A DNA stretch of 64,000 nt from Tenodera sinensis (GCA_030765045.1 CM060967.1:21226284-21290283), one strand, 5' to 3'; positions 20,965-32,903 are shown, numbered from the stretch's first letter. The notes: a model not told the origin generated them from the letters alone. A program made the numbers and translations.

Positions 20965-22579
20965 GTTTGAAAGTATCTTGATCAAGTGCTTCCTCTAACA
21001 CAGGCATAGGCACAAGAGGAGAGGTAATGATTGAAGTTGCCTTACTCACCCCACATTCTCTTGCCAAGGAATGGAGGTTGTTTAGGGGCAACACGTGCAG
21101 TGGTGCCTTCGTCCCACCTAGGATAGTAATTTCTATGCCATTACTATTTTGTGTATATTAAACATATATTGCATACAATAATTCTATAGTCACCTACAGT
21201 GGTTAGACAGATTACATAATCTTCAAGTTGATAACCTTCCTTTATCTTATGCTCATAATATTTTTATGGTGCCTTATGATTAACACACTAAATTGTTTCT
21301 CTTTCACAATAAATAAAGCAGTAAAATTCCATTGCCATTTTGCCTAAAAAATATTCTGAAAGAATTTGGTCAACATAATGAGTCGTATGGCTGTAAACTA
21401 AATATTATGTTGGAACTTTGAAATATGAAATACAAATAGCTTATGTTAGATAAACTAATAAGAAACTAACCTCTAACAAGTGGAATCATATCACCATTTT
21501 ATATGTTTACAAATACGAGTATTCAGAAAATTCCTTTCGATATTGCAAATAAATAATTGTAAGATCTCCAAAGTTTGCTTTATGCTTCTGATCAAAGTGG
21601 TGTTTGATATTGTAATGCTTTATATTTGCAAATTGAAATCCAAATATTAAACAGCAAACTTTCCTCTGTTTTTTCTAACTTACAAAAACATTCTCTATGC
21701 CACTTTTCAAGAATCAGACTCCTGATGAAGTCATACTCGCCATTGAATGAGACGTGTCAGAAGCCGAACAGCAGTGAAGGAGAGGGATGGCCGGTGGAGT
21801 TAGGCAAGAACATGTTTCAATGGTGTGGCCCTTTAGAGTCAATTATGCCCATGCATGTTAAAGTCTAACAGCAGTGTGGTTTAACCATGATGGGAACCTT
21901 CCATTTAAAACACTGTATCTATTTGACTTTTCTAAATTATTTATTTTCTTTAATGTTTACATTCAGCTATAGCCTCACAAATTAACACAAACACACTCAA
22001 AACTCACTTTACTGCATCAACTTTCTCAGTTAGTCTTCAAACTTTGCAAGTTCTCTCTGCCTCCTTGGCAGCGTAACATCAGCCAAGGAGCATCAAATTT
22101 ATGGGATGCTTTCCACAGAAGCTCAACATATCAATATCACACTGCTCACCCTGAGAAGCGCTGTCATAAAGGGTCACTCAAGCTAAGTGTACCACCAGCA
22201 TCTTCCCATGGGGCAGCCTCTGAATGCGGTAGACTGAATCGCTGATCCTCTCATTCTCTAAGTGCAGGCCTTCCTGCAGCCATGGAGTTCCATGACCACT
22301 GACTTCTCCTAATGCACCTTTACAAACACCTTGCTCCTGGTGGGCTTAAATGTAACCTCCTCCAGGGTTACCCTGCAGATCCCAACGTGTTCAACTGCAC
22401 ATGCATTACCAGGAGGATGGGCACTAGAACATTATTTTGCTGCAGTAAATGCAATAGCAGAAAAACAGACTACCATGTGACAGTAAATAAAAGTTAAATG
22501 TTTAGCCTCATGTTTAAATGCTCTAAAAGTTGCATTATTGTACTTATTCACCCTGTTCTTATTTGAACGTGTTAAATAA
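20965..22579. other. DDB2 intron, unassigned
   Basis: Mostly AT-rich. 22040-22440 is GC-richer and contains broken frames on both strands (for example 22312-22497 +) that I could not assign; it could be an old retrotransposon. No splice-consistent exon recognised. Confidence 0.4.
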
Positions 22580-22756
22580 GTGATAATTAGGGCTCGGAAG
22601 TTCATGCCCTAAAAACACTGAAATATGTATGCAAATATGCTCTTAACAACTTGAAAATATGCCAACATATATGCACTATTTAGTTAAAACGATTAATGTC
22701 CCTTTGCAGTAGACAAGACGAGTTAGTATAAATAATAAATAAAGTTACCTTATGCC

Positions 22757-24230
22757 TTAGAGGTTGAAGCAGAAGTGGTGCAGTTCACAACCAACACTGC
22801 ACAAATTTTCAACTGTAAAACATTGTCTGTTGTCTCGCAAAGCACTTTTGTAACGTGAAAAACTTCTCTGCACGTCACAAGATGTTATCGAGGCATATTT
22901 AAATGATGTTAACTGCTTCACAGAGAGAGTCAAGTCTCTTGGTGTGACAGATTGTTTCCTTTCGAGGATGTCTCGAATATTGCACGTCTGTTTATAACCA
23001 GAATTTTTTGAAATTACAGAATTCACTTTCTCTTTCACTTTTTGTCCTATGCTACCAGGAACCGAACTTAGATCACTTATTGTTTCTTAAAAAACAGTAA
23101 GTGATTCATGCAAAAGAGATCCTACAGCTTCCAATGCCGTTATGACTGTTGGTAAGAAAGAAAAATGGGCAGATATGAAACTAAGATCCTCCTTTAACCC
23201 AGTGCTTGACAGAATATTTTGCAGTTTCTAGCGATGAAACATCTTTTGAGTCCAATGAATTAACAACCTCTTCGACTATTTCTATGTACTCAGCATAATA
23301 TAAAACTGCATTGACCCATGTTCCCCATCGAGTTAACACTGGTGCAGGAGGAAGTCGGATATTACATGCTGTTGATCTAAACAACTTAACTCTTTTAGGA
23401 GATTTAACAAAAATTCTCCTTGTACTGGACACAAATCTATATACCAATGGGAAAGAATCACTTATTGTCTCAGAAATGCGATGAAGAGCGTATGCCAACC
23501 AAGTTATATGAATTAAGTTAAGAAAAATACCTTTGAGAGTTTGTCCTGATTTTACCATATAAGGACCTGCATCAGTAATAAATAAAAGTAACCGGTTGTA
23601 ATTGATTCCACATGGCCATGGTAATTTCAAAGAGTCCATCACAAAGTGGGTCATGGTTACATTGTCAGTGGCTGACAATTCGCACACATAAAGAAGATAA
23701 GGTGTTGTCTTTTGTTCATTATTTAAAATACCCACGATTATATGAGCAATAGAATGGCGCTCAGAATCAGGGGTTTCATCAACAGACAACCACACAAACT
23801 GATCTGCTAATTCATTTTGTATATTTGACAATACATTATTGTAACAATGTCCTACATAATGCTTACGTAGTGTAATTTCTTCAGGCACATGTTGTTGAAT
23901 GTACTTGGCAAGAAAGTTTTTAAATGTCGGATTACTAATTTTTAACAAGGGAATATCAGCACCTAAAAATGTTTGGCACAAGTGATAGGAAAATTCAGTA
24001 ACCCTACTTCCTAAACACTCTACTAGCTGTTTATGAACAGGTTCTTTGTTTGCGAGTTTTCTGATTAAATTCTCCTTATGTTTTGCTGTGTTCATATGGT
24101 GAACTATTTGACATTTTTTCTCACACGCTCCACAAAACAGTACCCTATTATCTGTAGATATTAAATCACCAAAAAACTCTTTCTGTAAATTAATTAATCT
24201 AGCACTCGAAGTTGGTTTTATTTCTGTCAT
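22757..24230 (-). pseudogene. hAT-B transposase, largely readable
   Basis: The main frame (23181-24230) runs 349 residues from MTEIKPTSSARLINLQKEF. It has a BED/U1-like zinc finger (VLFCGACEKK...HHMNTAKH), FLGADIPLLKISNP, the catalytic-core motif QFVWLSVDETPDSERHS, and LPPAPVLTRWGTWVNAVL. After a frame break it continues at 23038-22757 with ERKQSVTPRDLTLSVKQL, then the dimerisation motif SCDVQRSFSRYKSALRDN. Two or so breaks and no conserved extension after the dimerisation motif suggest it is inactive, but it is better preserved than hAT-A. Confidence 0.85.
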
Positions 24231-24512
24231 TTGAAGAGCTTTTTAACATTTTATATGCCTAATTTATTTTGGTTGGCAAGCAAGCATTGCTATAATCGTG
24301 CTGCTCAAAACATTGACCTGCACTTTATCTTTGTTAATATAAACCTCTCAGATAACGCACTGATTATTCTCTATGCACATACATATAATGAAAGGATGGA
24401 AACAGGTAATTTACATAATGACAACATGACTCAGCATTAGTTGTCGCCACCTCGCGAGTTGCATCATCATGTGCAATACTACCAATATGAAAAATATTAT
24501 CCAGGTGGAAAA

Positions 24513-25400
24513 AAATAATAAACTAATCTATTCTGTTTATCACACCACATTTTAAAAAATCTGATGTGTTGCATTCACATGACTTTCTCTACTTTTGTAC
24601 TAACCATTCTTACAAACTCTTATTCCTATATCTTCTTCGTGTGAGTTAAAATAAACATTTGTACAAATTATCTTATTGGTTATTTCCTTGTAGGTGCAAG
24701 GGGAATATTGGAATACAGTAGGCTTTGTGGGATAGTCAAATCTTTTAAAGCTTTGAGATTCCTTTCTCTTTGCACACGTTACATATAAAAAATGAACAGC
24801 GATGACACATTTCCGAAACTCACACAAATAACAAGGAATATCTCCGAAATGGTTCACCCTACAAGAAAATTTATTGAGACATAAATTGTGTATTTTAGCA
24901 AGATCTACATTTTTTGTATAGTATGATTTGGCCTATCTCTTAACGGTTTACCAGTTATGCAAAAGTCGTCCAGAGTAAATACGACTACAGGGGCTATAGC
25001 CAGAAAATTCAAGATATACATTTCATTCGCTATCAAAATATCACAAACATATGACATTTTAATAAAAATCGTTAGAGCCATTTTCAAGAAAATCAGAATT
25101 TTCAAAAAATGTTCCATGTAAAGGGTAGTTTAGGGTGGGGCTAGTTTCTTCAAAATCTTCGTGTCACATCCTTGAAAGACATTAAACTTAAATACAAACT
25201 TTGGTTTTTAACCGACTTTTCGTTTTTGAGTTATGCTGTCCACAGACTGACAGACTGACACACAGACACACACACTGACCTTTTTGTAAAAATGCTTTTT
25301 TTGGATTCAGGGGGCCTCAAAACATTTATTTCTGGTGAAATCTCGACATCGAATTTTTGGGTGGAATACAATACTTCCCCTACTTACCAGTAGAGAAAGT
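24513..25400 (-). repeat. R850 copy 6, nested in hAT-B
   Basis: Interrupts hAT-B between 'ccaggtggaaaaa' and 'gcataaaaatcattaaaat', where hAT-A is continuous. It gives the clearest natural boundaries of R850: left end near 'ctaatctattctgtttatca', right end 'ccagtagagaaagt'. The flanking A-runs make the exact duplication uncertain. Confidence 0.8.
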
Positions 25401-25615
25401 AAAAAGCATAAAAATCATTAAAATGTGCAATATAGGGGCTATAATATTGAAATATTATGCATTTATCAAAATCAAGAAAATATGCAGTTATATGCATCAT
25501 AAAATCATGTCAAACTAACTGAAAATTCCATAATGTGCACATAATGTAAAAGCATACATTTTTAACCCCTATGAAAAAGCATGCAAATGCATGAACTTCC
25601 TACCCTAGTGATAAT

Positions 25616-26012
25616 ATATGCAATGTAGGAACAAACTACTTCTACTTACACCAAGAGTTGTATTGTGGCATAATGTTGATGTCTGGACCCATGGGCTGGA
25701 TTGACTGAATGTAGGTGGCCACGAGTGGAAGTTTGTGTAAACACAAACAGATAAGCAGTATTACGTCACTCTTCCCGGGCATGGCCTGTGCAATTCGGCA
25801 ATATTGAAATGCAGCAGTTGGGTCTCTTACAGCTGATGAATGCAGTTTAGCGATACAGCTGATGAAAGTCTGCTCTCTGTATCAGGGATTCAATAACTTG
25901 TGGATTAAGGACATGTTTCATTAGTGATAAAGGAAACCTTAAGTTTAAGCTGTTGTGGATTGTTTAGTTTACTCCCATTTACCTGCACTGTGCTGATGTT
26001 TTGATGTTGAGA
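25616..26012. other. Unassigned intronic sequence
   Basis: No feature recognised; no open frame above background. Confidence 0.4.
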
Positions 26013-26330
26013 CTGTTGCTGTTTGCTAATGCTGGATTTCTGACAATGAAGTCATTAATCCTCTTGCTCTCCAATATTTTTTACTGATGGATGGGGTGCT
26101 AGAAGTGGCCCGGCATATTTGAAGGTGGTCTTGGTCCATTTCCTCTTGCAGATTACATAGAGGACAGAGTGGTGAAGAACATATTCCAATTCTGTTTAAA
26201 CGTTTTGCCAGATAATCATGTCCCATAACCAACCTGAAAGTCGCAACTGTCGTTTTTCGAGGATACTCAGGAATTATTGTTTGAACGTTTGGTAGTTCCC
26301 ATCTTTTATTTTTGAGACTGTGCTGTGCTA
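26013..26330 (-). pseudogene. LINE-D ORF2 C-terminus fragment
   Basis: Encodes QHSLKNKRWELPNVQTI, TTVATFRLVMGHDYLAKRLN, the knuckle CPLCNLQEEMDQDHLQIC and the end ...MTSLSEIQH with stop. It is homologous to the LINE-C end (KKWITLLSNPD..., CVLCNDPAEMNEDHLKTC) but clearly a separate subfamily. The DNA encoding MTSLSEIQH-stop is the sequence that SINE-B copies carry at their 3' ends. Confidence 0.85.
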
Positions 26331-26797
26331 TATTTCTGCCTTCTCTGACCTCCCTAAACTGTAATATGCTATGCCAGCACCCTCCCCAAACTTCTGCTTT
26401 CTTTTGTCAAACAGGTAATACAGGTCCCTTTTGTTTACATCTGACATGTTACAAACAGGTTTGAATGAGGATCTAAAATGACAGATGTAATGTTGATTCA
26501 TGGAGTGCATTAAAAAGCAAATTCTTGTTCCTATGCTTGTAATATTTAGTTTGGCAATGCTCCCTCATACTTGATTTTGTGCATCCAGTACATGACTTGG
26601 AAAAATATTTTTCACACACTTCAATTTTGGTTGAAAATAGTGTTTGGTGCAGTTTTAAGGATTATTTCTCAGAATGTCCAAACTAATAGATTTTCTCAAT
26701 GCAACTGTATTTTCTCTTGTAATGAAAACACCTGATTTAATGTCAAGCATATGTTTGTGATTGTATTATATTAACATATACATGCTTTCCTTGGCAG

Positions 26798-26953
26798 TAC
26801 ATGGTGTACAGGGTTGGATGTGGACTTCTCTGGAGGCTCTATGGTAGTTGGAGAAAATACTGGCTTCCTTTCATTAATGAGTCTCGATGGGAAGCTACAG
26901 TGGCGCACACGAATGCACAAGACTAAAATAAGTCATGTGGAATATTTTAAAAG
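26798..26953 (+). CDS. DDB2: DDB2-like WD40 protein, exon 4 of 5 found
   Basis: A 156 bp exon between 'ccttggcag' and AG|gtgagc, phase 2 in and out. It encodes TWCTGLDVDFSGGSMVVGEN, TGFLSLMSLDGKLQWRTRMH, KTKISHVEYFK. This matches human DDB2 ([20 protein letters not shown]..., [20 protein letters not shown]) closely, including the MHKxK segment that contributes to DNA binding. This exon is the strongest single piece of evidence for DDB2 rather than another WD40 protein. Confidence 0.93.
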
Positions 26954-27061
26954 GTGAGCATTGTTTATATCGTTCCAACAAGGATGGGGAAGGCAAAGCA
27001 TTGGCAACTTTTAATAATTTTAAGACATGCAGTTTATAAGCAAACATTGTGTGTTTATTAG

Positions 27062-27205
27062 GGATAGCAGGTTCCTTGTGACAGCTTCAGTTGACCATAC
27101 AGTTAAAATATGGGATACCAGATTCATCTCGGGTGCAAAACCTGAGAAGCAGAGTGTACTGGCAGTGTTGGAGCATAACTTTGGTGTGAATTCAGCTTAT
27201 TTTAG
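27062..27205 (+). CDS. DDB2: DDB2-like WD40 protein, exon 5 of 5 found (WDxR motif)
   Basis: A 144 bp exon between 'tttattag' and AG|gtaagc, phase 2 in and out; only a 108 bp intron separates it from exon 4. It reads DSRFLVTASVDHTVKIWDTR and VLEHNFGVNSAYF, matching human [20 protein letters not shown]. The KIWDxR is the WDxR (DWD) motif; its arginine corresponds to the residue mutated in some xeroderma pigmentosum E patients. The donor is good, so at least one more exon should follow, but none was found downstream in this window. Human DDB2 continues ~150 residues, including the FQH hairpin inserted into the lesion. Confidence 0.93.
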
Positions 27206-27703
27206 GTAAGCAATAATGACAAATTGATTAAAAATGATAAAATAAGATGTTCTTTTGGCTATTTCACATAAGCTGACATGGAAATCTTATGGAAATAAGA
27301 ATGATATTTGTTAGCACATAGAGGCCAGTTTCACCAAACAATGTAAAAAATAATCTTAAAGTTTACTAAAAATCGTTAATTATAGTAGTGGTTACTAATT
27401 ATAGAAGTACTATTGCGTGCAAAAAAGCCAACAGACTTAAAGTAAAGGATAATAATGCAGCCTGGAGGAAAATCTATGAATCATTTAATTGAAATACATT
27501 TGATCCCAGTTCCAATAAGCAAATGTGGCAATGTTAAATGCAGTAAAAAACACAGTACCAAATAGTTGGGTATAAAAATCATTTACTATGGTTTGAACTT
27601 GAATGGTGACACTGCATGAATTCAGTTGAAACTCCACACTAATATTTCCCGTGTCAACTAGTATCTATTGAATGCATGTAAATTTCTTGCCATATGACTA
27701 TTG
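27206..27703. other. Unassigned sequence after the last DDB2 exon found
   Basis: AT-rich; searched for a frame resembling PDGxxLLTTDQ or the HxHFQHLTPIKAxWHP region in phase 2 and saw none. Confidence 0.4.
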
Positions 27704-27829
27704 TATGAGGGCAAATCAAAAAGTCTTTGCCTCTATTTCTTTTTTTCTGGTAAAATAAGATACATACAGCCAACTAAACATGTAGATACTATTCCTTGTA
27801 CCTTTCACTATTTTTCCACATAGTTCCCA

Positions 27830-29050
27830 TGCTGGTTCAGATATTTGTTTCATTGCAGCACTAATTTTGCGATGTCATTGCAGTAGAAGTCGGCTGCCTG
27901 ACTACGGAACCACTGTTGTCTTGACTTCATCCTCGCAATTGAATCGCTGTCCTGCCAGGAATTTCTTTAACGGACTGAAAAGATGGAAATCACTAGGGGA
28001 AAGATCTGGGCTGTATGGTGGATGTTCTAGAAACTCCCAGTGAAAGTTCCTTAGCTTGCCAATGGTCTTGTTTGTCACATGTGCCTTGCATTGTGGTGTA
28101 GGATGATGATATTGTCAATATCGAGAATCTGGCAGTGCTTCTTTCTGATCGCAGCCTGCAGAAGTGTCAGTGTGGAACAATATCTGTCGACATTGATGGT
28201 ATCATCTCATGGTATGTTGTTGTTGTAGTGTTTAACGCCTGCTTTTACTACTATGGCACCGCAGGCGGTGACACTGATGATACATGAAGATGGAGCACCG
28301 GTGGAATGAGATGGCGGGGGAAACCGGAGTACCCGGAGAAAACCCGCCCTGACGCTGCTTCGTCCACCACGAACACCACATGCGGGTCCCTGGGATCGAA
28401 CCCAGGCTGCCTAGGTGGTAGGCGAGCGCGCTAACCGCTCGGCCACGGCACCGCCTATCTCATGGTATGAAATTCAGCATGAGTGGTCGATGGCAATCCC
28501 AGAATGCCGTCAACATCACTTTGTGAACAAATGGTGCAGTACGGAATTTCTTTTTCACAAAAGACTGCAGATGTTTCCACATCATGTTCTGCTGTTTTGC
28601 TTCCGGCATGTAATGCAGTATCCGTGTTTCATTGCCCGTAACAATGCAATCCAGGAAATTGTCACCCTCCTCGGCATATCTTTGCAGATGATTCAAAGAA
28701 GCAATCATTCGCTTGCTTTCATCACGTCATTCAACTGCTTAGGAACCTATTGACATGAAACCTAGCTGTACCCTAAGTACTTGTGAATGATGTCAGAAGC
28801 ACTCCCAAAAGAAATGTCGCACACACGCCACTCTGCTTTCACCATTGCATCCACATGGGCAATATTGTCATCAATAACCGATACATGCAGTCTCCCCATA
28901 CACTCATTGTTATTTAGGTTTTCACGGCCATTTACAAACTCAGAACACCAGCATCTCACACTTCTCAAAGCAAGACACCTTTCACCATATGTTGGCTGTA
29001 TTTTCCTGTGGATCTCGATGGGCGTTTATCCCTTACTCCATAGAAAATGG
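27830..29050 (-). pseudogene. mariner-1 transposase, broken
   Basis: In order on -: helix-turn-helix part SVRCWCSEFVNGRENL, DDNIAHVDAMVKAEWRV and SASDIIHKYLGYS (28762-28968); catalytic part RYAEEGDNFLDCIVTGNETR (the first catalytic D of GDET is now N), then WKHLQSFVKKKFRTAPFV (28460-28708); after the SINE, LHHNARHM and FSVR...FRSQAADFYCND (27830-28190). Multiple frameshifts plus the D-to-N change mean it is inactive. Confidence 0.88.
28217..28456 (-). mobile_element. SINE-E inside mariner-1
   Basis: Perfect 13 bp duplication ATCTCATGGTATG at 28204-28216 and 28457-28469. The tRNA-like head on - (right end) has GTGGCCGAGCGGTTAGCG (A box) and GGGTTCGATCCC (B box), close to a tRNA-Ser/Leu type; tail TTGTTGTTG at left. 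The best-preserved SINE-E here. Confidence 0.93.
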
Positions 29051-29340
29051 ATCACACTTTGTTGCTTGTAAGCTGTGGACATGTTAAACACCCTGCCATT
29101 TTGAATGCACTGACAGCAGTGCTGCCACCAGCAACAGATGGAAACTGTGAGGACCGGTCCATGAAAAGTTCACTATTTCGAATGTATATGTTGATTTTTG
29201 TTTTATATTCGTCATTTGACCGAAAAATATAGGGGCAAAGACTTCCTGATTTGCCTCGTATGTATTTTGTAAATGTCAGTATCAAATCCGAAGTCATTCA
29301 GCAATGGGAAGTGCGGCCAGCATTGATCATAGGAAAAAGT

Positions 29341-29815
29341 TATGATCGTTTGAGAAATGATGTCTGTTTGTGTGTAACTAGGAAGAGTAAATTTTCAGAC
29401 CCTATACCCTAATCAAAACGTTTTGCAGTTAGATGTATATTTAAGCAATTACGCATAACGGCAATCCATAGTCAAAGATTGGATTGCAGAGAAATATTTT
29501 AAGAAGCATCGTGCAAGAGTATTTTTATGCGCCATTGCACATAAAATGTTGACAAATATTTTATGAGAAAAGCTGAGAAAGCTTGAGAAATTGAGAGACA
29601 CTATATTGAGTTTAGCGTACGCAAGAATTACAAAGAATATTTAACAATGTTAAACAAATAGATTCGGAAATTTACCACAATTATATTTGTGAAGAGTGAA
29701 ACGATTTGTTATAATATTGTGATTTCTTTGTAATAAATTTAATTTTGGCAGACACTTGAATATTGATTAATAATATATAAGCTTTTGTCATCTTTTATCG
29801 CAAACCCATCAACAC
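29341..29815 (-). repeat. Repeat F, copy 2
   Basis: Inverted relative to 19293-19760. Shared landmarks on -: gcgataaaagatgacaaaag, tattaatcaatattcaag and 'ttactcttcctagtta'. About 10 kb separates the two inverted copies. Confidence 0.65.
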
Positions 29816-30432
29816 CCTAGAGATAAAAAGTCCCATGGCCAATAACCCACTAATAAAATACTGCCACAACTGATTAAGGATCAAGCAAACTCCAACAAAA
29901 ATACTATATAGTGCTTAAAGCAGTTCCTTTGGAAACCTTCTGAATAGACCCACAAACGGTAGCTTTGGAAATTCAAATATTTACCATTGAATGAAAAGTG
30001 CCAATAATATATTCTAACTAGATATTTGCTGTAAAGTTACTCTCGCAACCGCTTTGAAAAGTCTATTGCTTTAGAAGTCCCTCATTTTGCAGGTTTTCAA
30101 ATTTATAATGATGCACATTTATTCTTCCATTAGAAATGGAATTTTTAAATGCCAAATACAACAAACTCGCATATGCAGTTTGGTTTGCTGCAGCCACTTT
30201 CTGGCTTCTAGCTTGTGTTAAACTTCTTAACTTAGGGTTACACCAATGGTAAGTTACTTTGAATTTTACTGTATGTTAAAGCTAACATTATTTGATGAAA
30301 CAGAATTTGTGTTAACTTCAGTGTTAAATCAGTTAACAATGAGTTAAAATTTAACATTGGTTGATGAAACCAGTGATTAATAATAAAGGAGTAGTGCACA
30401 ATGTGCATATAGTTTTGGCACAGGACTGAGAT
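29816..30432. other. Unassigned AT-rich sequence
   Basis: No feature recognised. Repeated GTTAA-rich words near 30290-30370 look like simple sequence. Confidence 0.4.
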
Positions 30433-30712
30433 TTTTTTAAAATTGTTCCATTTATATCCTGCCTTTAACTTCGAAGGTCATATCAGCAGCCTTTCCTGTG
30501 GAACATTTGCTTATGGGCAATTGTTGTTGTTTGTCAGCTAATGCTGGATTTCTGACAGTGAAGTCATTAATCCTCGTGCTCTCCAGTATTTTTCACTGAT
30601 GGATGGGAAGGGCGCTAGAAGTGGCCGGGCATATTTGAAGGTGGTCTTGGTCCATTTCCTCTTGCAGATCACATAGAGGACAGAGTGGTGAAGAATATAT
30701 CCCAATTCTCAT
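30433..30712 (-). mobile_element. SINE-C tail fragment and LINE-D 3' fragment
   Basis: 30433-30505 matches the SINE-C tail in reverse (tgttccatttatatcctgcc). 30519-30712 is the last ~190 bp of LINE-D in reverse, 93%-like by eye to 26013-26210 (catatttgaaggtggtcttg, gtccatttcctcttgcagat). No open frame survives beyond the terminal knuckle region. Confidence 0.7.
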
Positions 30713-30885
30713 TTATTTATGTCAACAAACTTACTGTTGGTGTTTTTAAACACACAAACCGTGTGTGGGCAATGTTTGAGAGGTAGAATTCATTTCAATG
30801 CCATAGCTGGGATTTGAACCACAGACCCTCCGCTTACCAGGTGGGTGCTCTAACCATTAAGCTACTGTGACGTGAATTAAAAAAA
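30713..30885 (-). mobile_element. SINE-A copy
   Basis: Starts 'catttatttatgtcaacaaa' and contains the reversed B box gggatttgaaccacagacc and A-box region ctaaccattaagctactgtg. It abuts the LINE-D fragment. Confidence 0.8.
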
Positions 30886-31164
30886 GTAACCAAGAAAATG
30901 ATAAGTTGGAATTAAATATTTTATATTTCACTGCTTTTTGCTGCATATTTATGTACATATTTTGCTAAGTGATACTACATAAGTGATACTATTACTATGT
31001 AACTCCAATTTGCGCCGTAGCCTGTCTTTCTGGTTAGCATGATTTATACATTGATTTTATCTCTAGGCATTCTTCTGTGCAGAAAATATCTTTGTCATGG
31101 TTCTGCAACTTGCCTCTATTTCTGAATATCATAGCTGTAACATAGGTGCAATTGGTAGTAAGTA

Positions 31165-31845
31165 AAATAGGGTGGAGTGGAGTGGCACTGTGGTAACGTG
31201 TGACTCATATTTGGGAGGTCATGGATGCGATCCCAGCTAACCATGCACTCAAGATTTTCTGCCGTTTCCCCCTTGCCACATAGCAAATGCTGAGGTGCTC
31301 ATCTTCATACCATGACTTTCCTGTCCATTGTTCCTGTTCCCATCATTCTGATTTCATCCATTTCAGGGTTGTAAGACCAGGCGACAATGTTTGTCAGGTT
31401 GCGCAGTTGCTTACTGTAAAGATTTAATCTGTCATTCTTCTGGGTTGGCCTGAGCAAGGGTCAGCCTGTAGTGTTGGAGACAAGTGGCAGTGGATGACTT
31501 CCCTGGTGTTGTCTGCACCTGCACTACTGAAGATGCTACCTTTGTTGTGTGGCCCAACCAGGCTCACAGGGGTGGAAGTTGCTGCTGAGTGTGGCGATGA
31601 GCAGCGCTGGATGCGTTCTAACTGGAAATGTTAAGAGACCTGTCCTAGCTTACGCCTGTTGTTCATGAGGATCTGGTGTCTCTCGGGTCTTTCCTCTCAT
31701 ATCTCCCTCCCAGGGGTCATGGTAGAAGCACAAAGGGACAGATGGCCTACATGTGGTGCTCTCCCCCGGTTGCAAGTGCCCCTCTATTGTACCTACCTTT
31801 ATCTGGTGATAATAAGTAAACATCTGGTCTAATTAAGACCAGATG
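31165..31845. repeat. GC-richer SINE-like block and short hairpin
   Basis: 31180-31260 (gtggcactgtggtaacgtgt, then gatgcgatcccagctaac) resembles a tRNA-derived SINE head; a further ~530 bp body has no second copy here. 31821-31845 is a 10 bp hairpin (CATCTGGTCT / AGACCAGATG, loop AATTA). Not a gene as far as I can see. Confidence 0.45.
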
Positions 31846-32748
31846 GGTGTATCAGCTGTCCAGAGTCATGCTGAGTGTAAAGAGCACCAGAATTACATGA
31901 AAACCCATGCAGCAAGTTGCAGCATTTTGCCTTGTACATAATACACAATGAAGGTAAGTTTTAACTTTTTATTTAATGCTGTAATTGTATAACTAACACA
32001 TAACAGCCAAATATACAAAACATAAAGTAAATTGTGGATATTAGGTAGCATGCACACGATTCTCTTGAAATCAAATGTAATCCCTGTCTTTCAAAAAACA
32101 TATTCTTGATATCTCATGAAATCAAGCCTTATCTCAGGTTGATTTTATTTTCATGCTTGTTCTGGGTTTCAGAATTTAGGAAGAAGTGTTAACATGTGAA
32201 CATATGCAGACTCCAACATATTTTTTTCTTATTTCACCAGTGTGTTCTTGTTAACATTGTTCATCTTCAATGATGATGTGTGTTCATTGACAAAAAAAAT
32301 TGTATTTATTCACATTTTGATCATTTCAACTTGATTTTGTGAATTTGGAAAGCTACACATGCATTCTCCAAGAGTTTGAGAATTTTTTGTTTACCACTGG
32401 CAGCGAAATTACACTTTTTAAAACAACAATATGTCTACAATTGCATTAATTACTATGCATAACCACAAGTTCGTAAACATGAAGTAAAAGAGAAAAAAAT
32501 TAATAAATTTAAAGGTATTATTTGAGGGATAAAGATGTATTAAATATTCTAATGTGTTTAGTATGACATACTAATGTTACAATTTAACTAACTTCTTATC
32601 AGAAGTAATTGCTATGTTTTCTCGAGTGGGTGTGCAAAAGCAGTTAAGTCAAATTACCTTATGAGAAAAATTAAAATAAAGATTAAAATTAATTTCCAAA
32701 ATCTCCTATGTGACAATGTACATTTTGCAATAAGAAATATTTAAGTAA
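31846..32748. other. Unassigned AT-rich sequence
   Basis: No coding or repeat features recognised. Confidence 0.4.
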
Positions 32749-32903
32749 TAAAATAGAAAATGATTATCCAGGCTTGTGGGCTGTGGTCTAGTGGAAAATC
32801 TCCTTCCAAACGTTTCATTTGACGCAGCTTTGAATGAAATGTCTGGAAGGAGATGTCCCACTAGACCATGGCCCACAAGCCCGGATAATCATTTCCTATT
32901 TTA
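32749..32903. repeat. Long hairpin (fold-back MITE or precursor-like stem)
   Basis: 155 bp near-perfect inverted repeat: arms of ~70 bp around a ~13 base centre (tgacgcagctttg). The left arm reads gattatccaggcttgtgggc then tggtctagtgg; the right arm is its complement with few mismatches. No coding. Flanks are AT-rich; no clear target duplication. Confidence 0.8.

Larger units (their letters stand above)
22588..25607 (-). mobile_element. hAT-B element with perfect 8 bp target duplication
   Basis: Flanked by GTGATAAT at 22580-22587 and 25608-25615. Ends are TAGGGCTCGGAAGTTCATGC (left) and, on the other strand, TAGGGTAGGAAGTTCATGCA (right). Same family as hAT-A, opposite orientation, about 14 kb away. 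It is ~830 bp longer because R850 is inserted near 24513-25400. Confidence 0.93.
27706..29258 (-). mobile_element. mariner-1 element, 1.55 kb, with nested SINE-E
   Basis: Inverted ends TGAGGGCAAATCAAAAAGTC (left) and CGAGGCAAATCAGGAAGTC (right, other strand), flanked by TA at 27704-27705 and 29259-29260. Contains a full-length but broken mariner transposase on -. After removing the nested SINE the length (~1.3 kb) is normal for mariner. Confidence 0.92.

Noticed and set aside
21715..21765. CTGATGAAGTC word as a hammerhead ribozyme core
   Set aside because: No GAAA partner at the right distance and the middle stem is poor; Penelope hammerhead cores were also looked for near the Penelope pieces and not found.
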